The notes beneath the pieces were generated by a model. The model had not been told where the DNA came from and made no database searches. It was given only the letters and a program-made list of their open reading frames with translations. From the NCBI GenBank assembly GCA_964646605.1, contig CAZYEX010000009.1, positions 1 through 33,956 on the forward strand: a stretch of 33,956 nucleotides of DNA. Direction: 5' to 3'. This DNA comes from SBAX01 sp964646605 (GTDB lineage Bacteria > Planctomycetota > Phycisphaerae > UBA1845). The translations under genes and the position numbers were made by a program. Below, one piece after another: positions 24,496 through 32,818 of this stretch (position 1 is the first letter of the stretch; the number at the start of each line of letters is the position of its first letter).

Positions 24496-25771
24496 TCGCG
24501 GATGACCCGTTTCGAGGCGGCGCTGTCGGCGGACCGCCGACCGCCCCGGGCGCGTGCAGCAGGATATAGCGGCGATAATAGGCGATGGCCAGGCACGTCA
24601 GGGGGATGGACAGGATCAGACCTAAGAAACCCAGCAGCTTTCCCCAGATGAACACGCCCAGAAGAATGGCGATGGGGCGGAGCCCCGTGGCTTGACCCAT
24701 GATTCGCGGAGTGACGAGCGAGTCCTGGATCACCTGCACCACGGCGAAGACCAAGAGGGTCAGCCCGACGGAGCCGAGGAAACTCGCGTCACCCTCGATG
24801 GCCCGCAGCCCGGCGAGCATCATGCCGGGAATGAGGGACACGGCGGGAAGGTATGGCACCATGCTGAGTAGCCCCACGAACAGTCCGAAGGGCACGGCCA
24901 TGGGCAGTCCGATCACGGTGAACCCGATGGTCACCATCGTCGCCGTAAGAAGCGACACCAGCGCCTGCCCGCGGAAGTAACGCCGCAAGGCGTCGTCGAA
25001 CTGGGAGATGAACTCTACGGTCGGCTGACGATATTGCGGAGGAAGAAACGTCGGCCAGGTCCGGGCGTACTCGGGATAGTCCAAAAGCAAGAACACAAGA
25101 TAGAGAAGGACGATGATGAGCCCCGTCGCGCCCAGGATGACGTTGATCCCGAAAGTAACCACGCTCCAACCGCCCAAGGCGATTTTTTTGGCGAAGTCCA
25201 GAAGCACGGCGCGGAATTCGTCGGACTGCGAGTAGACGATGCCCTCTTCCAGAAGGTTTCCCACGTAGGTGCCGGAGAGACTGGCGCGGAAGTCGGCTAG
25301 GCGCTGCCCACGAGGGCGCTGACCGGCGTCGCGGCGGTATTGCCGCCATCCTTCCTTCAGCTCCGTCCAGCCGATGGTCGACTTCGAGGAGGAAGGCGCG
25401 GCGGCCTCGTTGGGCGCGGTCACGGGCGCAACTGCCGTGGTGGAGGTCAGGTCCCGTTGCAGCTTGGTGAGGTCCTCGCGAACGCGCTGGACTTGGTGGA
25501 CCATCAACGGGACGACGACGGCGACGACGGCCAATCCGAGGACTCCCAACCCTCCGAGCGTGATCGCCACGGCCAATCCGCGGCGGCGGGTCCTGTGCTC
25601 GAAGAGCGTCACCAGGGGGTTGAGCAGATACGCCAGAACGACCGCGGCCGCGAAGGGAATGAGCACGTCGGAGAGATACTGGGCGAGGACCACGATCGCG
25701 GAAAGCACCGCGACGCTTAGCGTCATCCGCGCCACTCGTTCGAACGTGAAACGTGCTTCGCCGTTGATCAT
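24488..25771 (-). CDS. AI-2E family (PerM-like) transporter
   Basis: The 427-residue integral membrane protein has about eight hydrophobic segments and the layout of the AI-2E/PerM family. VLIPFAAAVVLAYLLNPLV lies near the N-terminus, a long polar central region of about 130 residues follows (including QVQRVREDLTKLQRDL), and the C-terminal half has PFGLFVGLLSMVPYLPAV, QDSLVTPRIMGQATGLRP and GKLLGFLGLILSIPLTCL. Family members are proposed exporters, including for autoinducer-2 or Na+/H+ exchange; the substrate is not predictable. ATG 25771 is chosen because the family starts there; the frame open to 26230 adds 153 Arg/Pro-rich residues with no counterpart. Its stop overlaps the 74-residue gene. 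Confidence 0.85.
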   Translation of the reverse strand: MINGEARFTFERVARMTLSVAVLSAIVVLAQYLSDVLIPFAAAVVLAYLLNPLVTLFEHRTRRRGLAVAITLGGLGVLGLAVVAVVVPLMVHQVQRVREDLTKLQRDLTSTTAVAPVTAPNEAAAPSSSKSTIGWTELKEGWRQYRRDAGQRPRGQRLADFRASLSGTYVGNLLEEGIVYSQSDEFRAVLLDFAKKIALGGWSVVTFGINVILGATGLIIVLLYLVFLLLDYPEYARTWPTFLPPQYRQPTVEFISQFDDALRRYFRGQALVSLLTATMVTIGFTVIGLPMAVPFGLFVGLLSMVPYLPAVSLIPGMMLAGLRAIEGDASFLGSVGLTLLVFAVVQVIQDSLVTPRIMGQATGLRPIAILLGVFIWGKLLGFLGLILSIPLTCLAIAYYRRYILLHAPGAVGGPPTAPPRNGSSANE

Positions 25772-25955
25772 AGGACCGCAACGTGGGATTGAACCGGGTT
25801 TGTGCGGAATCCGCAAATCGGGTTCAAGCGGAGAGCAGGGGCCTCGCGGGTCCCACCCGCCCATACGACCGGGCGTAGATCGTGTGTTCGTGCGAGGCGG
25901 TAGGACATCCCTGTCCTCGGCTCTGGTCAACCCCCTAGCCTTGTTGCTTGTTGGC

Positions 25956-25984
25956 TTGACTTCCCGAACGTTTGGCGGTAGGCT
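25956..25984 (+). promoter_or_regulatory. Candidate promoter for the YWTD protein gene
   Basis: TTGACT (25956-25961) and TAGGCT (25979-25984) are 17 bases apart in the 328-base divergent spacer. The -35 matches 5/6 and the -10 is poor. A 13-base palindrome (TGCGGA, A, TCCGCA) sits at 25803-25815 nearer the transporter gene and could be an operator. No coding sequence is supported in this spacer. Confidence 0.35.
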
Positions 25985-26099
25985 GTAATGGTCGCGCGGC
26001 GATTCGCGCGGCGCCGCCGTCCGTCCACCCACCCCGCCGCTCGGACGGTTTTGCGATCGTAGCTTTGTGCCGGGCGGCAGCCCGTACGGAGATTCCCCG

Positions 26100-27893
26100 A
26101 TGACCGGACTACACACACGTTTCCTACGAACGACGCTGCACGCGCTCCTGCTGACCGCCATCGGAGGACTGTTGCCCGCGCCCGCCGGCGCGCAGACCAT
26201 CATCTGGACCGATTCCAACGGGAGACGCATTCAACGGAAAGATGTAAACGGGGCCGAAGTTGGGACCATCGCTCAGTTCCAGTCGCCTCAGAACGTGTCC
26301 CGGATTCACTACGACCAAATCGCCGAGCAACTGTACTATCGGGTTTCCGGTACAGCGAGCTCGTTTCAGCGGGCCAACCTGGACGGATCCGATCCTGAGA
26401 ACATCCCCACTCCTAGCGTGGGCATCTTCGCGCTGAACGTCGAACTGCGGAAGCTCTACTGGCGGGATTCCGCATCATACAATGTCCTCCACCGCTCGGA
26501 ATTAGACGGCTCAGGGGCTGAATCGCACACCTACCCGGTGTGTTGCCTCTTGACCCTTGAAGCCGTCGGAGACGACTTGTTTTTCGGGGCCGGGCTGGCG
26601 ATGGACAAAGGGATCTGGCGGGCCGACGCCGACGGTTCCAACGAGCAGTACCTTCACCTTACCGAGCCGCCGCAAGACCTGGCGTACGATCCGGTCGAGG
26701 ACCATGTTTACTTGGCGGATGCCCACGCGATCTACCGGATCAACCGTGACGGGACCGGCTTTCAATTGGCCGTCCAGCTTCCGGCTTGGCAGGCGTCGAT
26801 TTCAGGCCCGGAGCAAGTCGTCGTGGATTCTCGGGCGCGGAAGGTGTACTGGTCCGATCGAGAGCTGCACGTCATTCAACGATCCAACCTCGACGGTTCC
26901 AACGTCGAGGACTTCGTCAGCCCCACAGACGTGGGTAACCCGGATTTCGATATTGAAGGGTTGACCATCGTCTATCACTCCACGCCGGTCCCGGACCTTG
27001 GCGGACACAAGGGACGGGCGCTTTCCTTTTATGCTCCCGCGCCGACGGCTTCAGGACCGGTCTCCATGGCCATCCGCGTGGGCCCGGTGAGCTTGCAACA
27101 TCCCGATCCGCCCAACTCTCCGGACTACCCGACGCCGGATTTCAGCCCCTACGAAACGGCGACCTGCGCCGCGGTAGGCGAGGGCAACGACTGCATCCGA
27201 TGGGTCGGCAAGCCCGGCACGTTCCTCGAATCCCAGGACAGTCCGTCGCAAGGGAGCTTCACCGCCGCCCGGTTGCAATGCACGCCCTTTTACTATGATT
27301 TCAGTTCCGCGGGGTTGTTGCACGTGGTGGGGGCGGAGGTTCTTCCCAGTTCCGATTACTACGTACAGGTCTTCGCCGCAAGCTGCGTGGGCGACGAAAG
27401 CACCTGCGCCGATGTCACTCCCGTTGTCAGAATGTCCACCCGCCGTTTCGGGGACGTAGCCGCCCCCTTCAACCCGCCGTCGTCCGCGACCCAGCCAGAT
27501 GCCATCGACGTGACGCAGTTGGTCGGCAAGTTCAAGAACCTGCCCGGGGCGATTTCCAAGGTCGCCGCGCAGGTGCAACCCAATCTGCCGGAGTTGAACA
27601 CGGACCTAAACGCCATCGACCTGACCGTGGCCGTCGACGCCTTCAAGGGCTTCGCCTATCCCTTCAGCGGGCCGTGCCCGTGCCCATCGACGGTAACGTG
27701 CGGCAGCGTGCCTTGCCCAGCAGGCCCCGCGATCTGCGTCACCAACTTCGGTTCCGGGGCGATGTGCGTGAAGTCGTGCGACACCGGCGACAACGTCGGC
27801 GACTCGTGCATCAACGATGCCCACTGCCAAGGCGGCGGCACGTGCGGCGAACCCTATTGCCGTGATCGCTGCGGAAGATGTTCGCCGCCTTAG
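26100..27893 (+). CDS. Secreted YWTD (LDLR class B-like) beta-propeller protein
   Basis: The 597-residue product has a signal peptide (MTGLHTRFLRTTLHALLLTAIGGLLPAPAGA) followed by repeated blades with YWTD-like motifs (LYWRDS, VYLADA, VYWSDR) and NLDGSD / ELDGSG / RDGTG turns, over about residues 15-300. This is typical of six-bladed LDL-receptor-type propellers. A beta region follows. Near the C-terminus DVTQLVGKFKNLPGA and DLTVAVDAFKGFAYPFSGP form a degenerate dockerin-like pair lacking the Asp ligands. The last ~45 residues are Cys-rich (CDTGDNVGDSC ... CGEPYCRDRCGRC). ATG 26100 is chosen because GGAG (26088-26091) precedes it and a signal peptide follows. The stop codon lies in the hairpin of a palindromic repeat. 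Function is probably extracellular binding. Confidence 0.8.
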   Translation: MTGLHTRFLRTTLHALLLTAIGGLLPAPAGAQTIIWTDSNGRRIQRKDVNGAEVGTIAQFQSPQNVSRIHYDQIAEQLYYRVSGTASSFQRANLDGSDPENIPTPSVGIFALNVELRKLYWRDSASYNVLHRSELDGSGAESHTYPVCCLLTLEAVGDDLFFGAGLAMDKGIWRADADGSNEQYLHLTEPPQDLAYDPVEDHVYLADAHAIYRINRDGTGFQLAVQLPAWQASISGPEQVVVDSRARKVYWSDRELHVIQRSNLDGSNVEDFVSPTDVGNPDFDIEGLTIVYHSTPVPDLGGHKGRALSFYAPAPTASGPVSMAIRVGPVSLQHPDPPNSPDYPTPDFSPYETATCAAVGEGNDCIRWVGKPGTFLESQDSPSQGSFTAARLQCTPFYYDFSSAGLLHVVGAEVLPSSDYYVQVFAASCVGDESTCADVTPVVRMSTRRFGDVAAPFNPPSSATQPDAIDVTQLVGKFKNLPGAISKVAAQVQPNLPELNTDLNAIDLTVAVDAFKGFAYPFSGPCPCPSTVTCGSVPCPAGPAICVTNFGSGAMCVKSCDTGDNVGDSCINDAHCQGGGTCGEPYCRDRCGRCSPP

Positions 27894-27947
27894 CGGCGCT
27901 ACGGTCGCCTCTCTGAGAGTAGAGGCGTAGGGTCCGTTAGGCGGACC
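27883..27947. repeat. Three palindromic repeat hairpins providing the stop codon of the YWTD gene
   Basis: Hairpins are 27883-27898 (CGCCGC, loop CTTA, GCGGCG), 27906-27927 (CGCCTCT/AGAGGCG) and 27931-27947 (GGTCCG, loop TTAGG, CGGACC). The TAG at 27891-27893 straddles the loop of the first. They lie between two co-directional secreted-protein genes and may stabilise or end the upstream mRNA. Confidence 0.65.
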
Positions 27948-28008
27948 GAATCCGTGCTGCTCCGGGACGGATACAGCGTGTGATCAGTCTACTTGTAACC
28001 TAACCGAC

Positions 28009-28015
28009 AAGGAGG
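28009..28015 (+). promoter_or_regulatory. Consensus Shine-Dalgarno for the secreted protein at 28023
   Basis: AAGGAGG, seven bases before the ATG at 28023, is a near-perfect match to anti-16S sequence. It is one of the few consensus sites in this window and supports high expression. Confidence 0.8.
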
Positions 28016-28022
28016 AAAGGTC

Positions 28023-29555
28023 ATGTACAGGAATCCCATCACAGCGACGATTCATTCTCGATGTTTGCCGATAGCCCGTTTGGGTTTGATGGCGATGCTC
28101 ATTGCAGTGGGTGGTTCGGACCCATTTGCCCAAGGGCAAGCGATCGGACCGGACGCCATTGCCGCAATCGACCCAGGGCCCGCCGGGGTTTGGGGATCCG
28201 TGAACGGCGTCCAAGGCTATTCCACAATCGGGGGGGTGTGTAACCTCGGCGACGTATCGCTTCCGGGGAACATCCCCAACCCGCCGTACGTGACAGAGAC
28301 CAACCACCCGATGTGGGCCCAGAACTTCTACCGTTTGTCGGACGTCGGTTTCCAGCAGATCGGGCTGAGTTGGGTGAAACACGACGGTTGGAACAGCGAC
28401 AAGAATCCCTGTTATGGTTGTGACCCGCTCAGCACTTGCACTCCATGCACGGTCGAAGGCTGCCTGCCGACTTTAGAGGCGGGCTGCAAGGACATCTACC
28501 AGGTCTGCGAGAACGGCATACAGGGGTGGCTGGGCCCGAGGTCGCAGATCAATCCGGCGACCGGTGTATGGCCGATCGGGGGGCTCGGGTCGGAGACCTA
28601 TTGCAATCCGGCGAGTTCGGGCGGCAAGATCGCGTGCCAGCTCCAGATCGCGGCGGTGGACTTCGAGGAGGAGTTCGCCGACGCTCGCTTTTTCCTCGAA
28701 CAACAGGTGATTACTCCGGACGAATGGCCAGGGACGACGTGGATTAACAACGTGTCGTACAAAGAGGCCACTATCGGCGCGTGCGCCCCGACCCTTTGTA
28801 CCGGGTTCGATCCATGCGGCGACGACCGGGCTTGCACGCCCGTGGGTTCGTGCATCCATCCTATAAACGTTCCTGCAACCAACCCAATTGAAGCGAACTG
28901 TCAGGATGCCGCCATTTACGCCTGGGGCTCCCTGGTGTCGGGGGTGGAGTACGACGAAATCCAGGTCCCCAATGACGGGCTGCTCATTCTCGCCGCAAAG
29001 GTGACAAGCGCGGGCATCTTCGGATACGACTACGAATACGCCGTTTACAACATGAACTCCGATCGGGCGGTCCGGTCTTTCAAACTGACATTCTCTGATC
29101 CAACCACGGTGCGATGTAATCGCATCGCCTTTCACGATGTGGATTATCATAGCGGCGAGCCGCGCCCCGTGCCGTGTTCCACTGCCCGGACTTGCGCATG
29201 TTCCGGCGGGGCAAATGACACCCTGTATTGCGACGAGCAGGCGGATTGCCCCGGCGGGTCGTGCAGCGGGCTCGTTGTTGATGGAACGGATTGGACCTGG
29301 AGTGTGTGTACGCCGACCCTACCCCCGGCCGACCCTCCGATGCTGACGGAACTTGAATGGAAAACGGATCTGTATTCCGACAACGCGAATGCCAACGCTC
29401 TGCGTTGGGGGACGCTCTACAATTTCCGGTTCCGTTCCTTGCGTGAACCGCAGCCGGGTGGAGTGCCCGCGATCCTCGGCCTTTTCAAACCAGGGACGCC
29501 GACGGAAAGGCCCGTCACGACGATCGGTCCCAAGCCCGGCCTCCCGCCGCCGTAG
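28023..29555 (+). CDS. Secreted Cys-containing protein of unknown function, planctomycete type
   Basis: A 510-residue exported protein. The first ~37 residues include a hydrophobic core (LGLMAMLIAVGG) and end FAQGQA. Segments such as HPMWAQNFYRL, VGFQQIGLSWVKHDGWN, paired Cys blocks (CYGCDPLSTCTPC, GCLPTLEAGC), WLGPRSQINPATGVWP and, near the end, ALRWGTLYNFRF recall a planctomycete secreted family of unknown function that I know only by pattern. Many Cys pairs suggest disulfides. There is no catalytic motif and no dockerin-like pair, but a Pro-rich tail (GPKPGLPPP) follows the last beta segment. The ATG has the best Shine-Dalgarno in the region. It follows the YWTD gene on the same strand with a hairpin-rich 129-base gap, so its expression may be separate. 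Confidence 0.7.
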   Translation: MYRNPITATIHSRCLPIARLGLMAMLIAVGGSDPFAQGQAIGPDAIAAIDPGPAGVWGSVNGVQGYSTIGGVCNLGDVSLPGNIPNPPYVTETNHPMWAQNFYRLSDVGFQQIGLSWVKHDGWNSDKNPCYGCDPLSTCTPCTVEGCLPTLEAGCKDIYQVCENGIQGWLGPRSQINPATGVWPIGGLGSETYCNPASSGGKIACQLQIAAVDFEEEFADARFFLEQQVITPDEWPGTTWINNVSYKEATIGACAPTLCTGFDPCGDDRACTPVGSCIHPINVPATNPIEANCQDAAIYAWGSLVSGVEYDEIQVPNDGLLILAAKVTSAGIFGYDYEYAVYNMNSDRAVRSFKLTFSDPTTVRCNRIAFHDVDYHSGEPRPVPCSTARTCACSGGANDTLYCDEQADCPGGSCSGLVVDGTDWTWSVCTPTLPPADPPMLTELEWKTDLYSDNANANALRWGTLYNFRFRSLREPQPGGVPAILGLFKPGTPTERPVTTIGPKPGLPPP

Positions 29556-29702
29556 GGTTCTCGCCCGGTTCCTTGAAAGAGCGTCGTCCGCGTGCGACCA
29601 ACGGAGCCCGATTCCACCTAAACCGGCGCGGCTCCCCAAGAAGCGACTTGTGAGTTTGAGGGTCCGACGGCGGCGGATGGGCTCAGACCACGGCGGTCCG
29701 GT

Positions 29703-31142
29703 CTAGAGTCGCCGCACGCCGGTGACGAGGGCGCCGGGCGTGGAGCCGTGCAGGATGTCGGCTTGGCGACCGGTCCGCGTGCGGTAGTCGTCGAGGGCCG
29801 CTTCGAGCGCCGACCAAGCGCCTTCGGTTCGGTGCATGAGGACGGCAACCAAGCCACCGCAGCCTCGACCGGTGATCTTGGCCCCGTAGACGTCGGCACC
29901 GGCCCCGTGGCGGCGGATCAAACCGACGAGCAGGTCGGTTTCGATGCCCCCTAGTCCGCAACGCTGACCGTAGCTCCAGTGCGAGGCGTACATGACTTCG
30001 CCGGCCTCCACCAGCGCCGCACGATCGCCGGTGCGGACGGCCCGCGAGAGAGTCTCCACGAACTGGCTCGAACGGGCGTTTTCGTAGATGTGATGCTCCG
30101 TCCGGGAGCGGATCTTGTACGTGCTCGCGGGGTCGACGCGGGTCAGCGGATCGTCGGAGTCGCCGAAGCGTTCGAGGAACTCCCTGCCGGCCATCTTGGT
30201 GGGAATGCGATCCCGGAAGCGCGCCACGAAGTCGGCGATCGAAAGGCGGGCGAGGCGCCCATCCCATGGGATGTGCTTGAGGCCGTCGTGGCGGATGATG
30301 CGGTCGATCAGCGAACATCCCATGAACGTCGCGGTACGAACGTGTCGGAACTTTTCCGCCGCATCCGCTGCCGTCACCCCGCTGTCCACCGCGACCAACG
30401 CCAGGTCCTCCGGCAGGCGCAAGGACCCGGCGATGGAATAGGGATCGGGCTGCACCTGCTGCAACGTGTCCGGCTCGCCGAGCAAAGCGCAGGTGGAGTC
30501 GGCAATGCCGATCGGGGCGTGGAGCCAGCAGTTCTCGAGCTGTCGGCAGGCGGCGGCGACAGCGGACCCTTCGATGATCCGCTCGGACGCCGCGGCACAG
30601 GCGGCCAGGGTCGCGGCAGCAATGGCTGCGTGTCGGCCTCCGCCGTGCGTATCGCCCACGGATGAACCCACGCGGATCGAAACTCCGCCGGGGGACAGGG
30701 TGAACAATCCAGCTTTGGCCCCCTCGGCAAGCGAGGCCAACACGCAAAGCTCGACCCCGTCACCGTTGTTCTCGACGCATTCTCGAACGTGTCCAAGATC
30801 AGGAACCGACCCGTTGCCTTGCACGAGCTGCGACGCCGCCAACTCCACGCCGGCATCGCCGTCGGCGGAGGGGTGCTGCACGATGGAGATTTTTCCGTCG
30901 CGGCGCGGCTGAACGGCTACGCAAACATGGCGACCGAGCGGCAATCCGAGCATCAATGAGCCGGAGTATTCCGCCAGCCCGCCCATCACGTCCAGCCGTC
31001 CCGGGGCTACCGCCGCGAAGCGAGGCCCGTCGCCATCCAAACGAGCAACGGTCTGCGAAAGGGTCGTGTCGACCGCGACCCCATCGCCCGGTGACCGTCC
31101 ACCGGCGACGCGCTTCCTGGTTATGGTGCTGGATAGAGCCAT
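29703..31142 (-). CDS. L-arabinokinase-like GHMP protein with degenerate ATP loop
   Basis: Residues 46-61 (APGRLDVMGGLAEYSG) match the sugar-binding opening of galactokinases, specifically the 'GRLDVMGG-x-x-x-YSG' form seen in plant L-arabinokinase. The C-terminal part (MAGREFLERFGDSDDPLTRV, HHIYENAR, HWSYGQRCGLGG) also matches that subfamily. LENCWLHAPIGIAD carries the candidate catalytic Asp. The GHMP phosphate-loop expected as P-x-x-x-G-x-SSSAA...E is here GDTHGGGRHAAIAAA (163-177), missing the Ser pair and the Mg-binding Glu, and one residue shorter. L-arabinose or galactose 1-phosphorylation is therefore doubtful. ATG 31142 follows a GGCGGAAG-like site; the frame open to 31391 is spurious. 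It follows the nuclease-domain gene by 65 bases, on the same strand. Confidence 0.8.
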   Translation of the reverse strand: MALSSTITRKRVAGGRSPGDGVAVDTTLSQTVARLDGDGPRFAAVAPGRLDVMGGLAEYSGSLMLGLPLGRHVCVAVQPRRDGKISIVQHPSADGDAGVELAASQLVQGNGSVPDLGHVRECVENNGDGVELCVLASLAEGAKAGLFTLSPGGVSIRVGSSVGDTHGGGRHAAIAAATLAACAAASERIIEGSAVAAACRQLENCWLHAPIGIADSTCALLGEPDTLQQVQPDPYSIAGSLRLPEDLALVAVDSGVTAADAAEKFRHVRTATFMGCSLIDRIIRHDGLKHIPWDGRLARLSIADFVARFRDRIPTKMAGREFLERFGDSDDPLTRVDPASTYKIRSRTEHHIYENARSSQFVETLSRAVRTGDRAALVEAGEVMYASHWSYGQRCGLGGIETDLLVGLIRRHGAGADVYGAKITGRGCGGLVAVLMHRTEGAWSALEAALDDYRTRTGRQADILHGSTPGALVTGVRRL

Positions 31143-31207
31143 ACGCTTCCGCCGTGCGTTCGTTTCCGCCGCCAAACCGCCGCGGTGCAATCCCGGCGGC
31201 GTGCGGG

Positions 31208-31606
31208 TCAGCAAACTTCTTTCAGTACCGAATCGTCCACGAAAATGGGCGCCGCTGTTCCGGCTCCAACGGCAATCGCATCCGAGGGCCGAGAATCGAC
31301 CTCCACCAGTTCGCCGTTTCGGCGCAGTACCAACTTGGCGAAAAAGGTCGATTCGCGAAGCTCGCTGATCACCACCTGCTCCAACTGGCAATCCATCCGG
31401 TCGATCAGACGCTCGATGAGGTCGTGGGTCAACGGGCGCTGTACCTGCGCTCCCTTCATGCGACGGTCGATGGCGTAGGCCTCGTGTACGCCGATCAAGA
31501 TCGGAAACTCACGCTTCCCGTCCGCCTCGCGAAGCACGATCATCGACATCTTCTCCTCTTCGGAGTCGACGATCACGATTCGCACCAGAGTCATCTTCAC
31601 AAGCAT
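31208..31606 (-). CDS. Bifunctional nuclease (BFN/DUF151) domain protein
   Basis: The 132-residue protein fits the BFN domain (DUF151) along its whole length: REFPILIGVHEAYAI, RPLTHDLIERLIDRM, ISELRESTFFAKLVL and VDSRPSDAIAVGAGTAAPIFV are the usual conserved blocks in order. Members are reported to have DNase and RNase activity in plants, but many bacterial ones are uncharacterised. No signal or membrane segments are present. ATG 31606 is used; ATG 31594 would trim four residues. It lies 126 bases after panB and 65 bases before the kinase-like gene, all on the minus strand, so a panB-BFN-kinase operon is possible but not certain. Confidence 0.85.
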   Translation of the reverse strand: MLVKMTLVRIVIVDSEEEKMSMIVLREADGKREFPILIGVHEAYAIDRRMKGAQVQRPLTHDLIERLIDRMDCQLEQVVISELRESTFFAKLVLRRNGELVEVDSRPSDAIAVGAGTAAPIFVDDSVLKEVC

Positions 31607-31732
31607 CTCGATGGTTCCCGCCGAGGTCCCGTCACGGTAGCCGCGGCGCAGCGCCTGTCAAGGCGACGCGGGGGCGAATGGAAAAATTAGAAAGCGCGGA
31701 AGTTCGTGGTGCGGGTGCGGAGCAAAGCGCGT

Positions 31733-32599
31733 TCATGCGTCACGCCGCGCCTCGAGCAAGCGCTCCAGTTCCCCGCGCTCTTTCGCGTCCATGCGAACGG
31801 TGTGCTCGGCGGCGGGGAACCCTCCGCTACGAACGTCGTCGGCGAAGCTACGAAACGCACCCACCAAGACGTCGTGCAAACGAGCGTATTGTTTGACCGA
31901 TCGCGGGGGGTGCCCACCACCATAGCCCACCATGTCGTGAAATACCACCACCTGACCATCGCAGTCCGGTCCGCTGACAATTCCGATGACCGGCAGCTCC
32001 GTGGATTCGGTGATGACCTTGGCCACCTCCGCGGGCACAGCCTCAAGAAGTAGTGCTATCGCCCCGGCATGCTCCATCATCTTGGCGTCCTCGATGATTT
32101 GAAGCGCGTCGCCGGATGCCCGTCCTTGGATTCTATATCCCCCCACCTGTTGAATAGACTGGGGCTTTAAGCCCAGGTGGGCCATGACGGGGATGGTCGC
32201 CGTGGCCATGGCTTCGACGGTTTTGACCAGACGGCGATCCACCTCCACTTTGACGCAATCGCATCCCGCGCGGGCCATAAAAATTCCGGCGTTGCGTATC
32301 GCCTCCTGGGGCGAAATCTGATAGCTTAGGTAGGGCATATCCCCGACCAGGAAGGTTGCGGGGGCGCCGCGGCGCACGGCCTCGGCGATCGTCACAAGGT
32401 GCTCCATCGTCATGGGGAGGGTGGTGGGGTGTCCCAGGCAGACCTCGGCGTAGGTATCGCCGACCAGGAGGGAGTCGATCCCGGCCTCTTCCATGAGCCG
32501 CGCGGTGGCGAAGTCGTAGCAGGTGAGCATAGTGATTTTGCGATGCTCCTGCTTTCGCGCTCGCAGCGTGGCGATGGTGGTTTTTGCAGAAGCGGCCAT
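31733..32599 (-). CDS. panB: 3-methyl-2-oxobutanoate hydroxymethyltransferase (ketopantoate hydroxymethyltransferase)
   Basis: PanB transfers a hydroxymethyl group from methylene-tetrahydrofolate to 2-oxoisovalerate, the first step of pantothenate and coenzyme A synthesis, in the cytoplasm. The 288-residue product has TCYDFATARLMEEAGID, LLVGDTYAEV with the LGHPTTLPMTMEH run, FLVGDMPYLSYQ, VKVE, MAHLGLKPQS with GGYRIQGR, LLEAVPAEVA and GPDCDGQVVVFHDMVGY. Metal-binding Asp residues in VGDT and GDMPY and the catalytic Glu of LEAVP are present. The usual GAG before PDCDGQ reads VSG here, a mild variation. No panC or panD is nearby. Length is normal for the family, and it is divergent from the Cys-rich repeat gene at 32819. 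Confidence 0.95.
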   Translation of the reverse strand: MAASAKTTIATLRARKQEHRKITMLTCYDFATARLMEEAGIDSLLVGDTYAEVCLGHPTTLPMTMEHLVTIAEAVRRGAPATFLVGDMPYLSYQISPQEAIRNAGIFMARAGCDCVKVEVDRRLVKTVEAMATATIPVMAHLGLKPQSIQQVGGYRIQGRASGDALQIIEDAKMMEHAGAIALLLEAVPAEVAKVITESTELPVIGIVSGPDCDGQVVVFHDMVGYGGGHPPRSVKQYARLHDVLVGAFRSFADDVRSGGFPAAEHTVRMDAKERGELERLLEARRDA

Positions 32600-32730
32600 A
32601 TCCGAAGGCTAGAAGCGTACTCGACGCGCGTCGAAACCGCAAACCTCGACCGATAAGAGCCGCCTGGGCCCCGGCGTCGCCTAATTGGCACGCGTATCGC
32701 CCTGGAATCGAGGTTACCGGAACTTCCTCC

Positions 32731-32760
32731 TTGCGGCGGGGCGCGGCGGGGAGCTATACT
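32731..32760 (+). promoter_or_regulatory. Candidate promoter for the Cys-rich repeat gene
   Basis: TATACT (32755-32760) is a 5/6 match to the -10 consensus, with TTGCGG at 32731-32736 18 bases upstream. It lies about 60 bases before the ATG at 32819, in the divergent gap after panB. The rest of that gap (32600-32818) has no recognisable feature. Confidence 0.45.
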
Positions 32761-32818
32761 CGTGTGATTCACTCCTGGATCCGGGGGCGGGGGAGTCAAC
32801 AGGCGAAAGGGGCGGCAC

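Noticed and set aside
25772..26230. N-terminal 153-residue extension of the AI-2E transporter
   Set aside because: Arg/Pro-rich, no family counterpart and it runs across the divergent promoter region of the next gene.
27883..27947. Rho-independent terminator after the YWTD gene
   Set aside because: There are stable stems, but no T-run follows any of them; they look like dispersed palindromic repeats.
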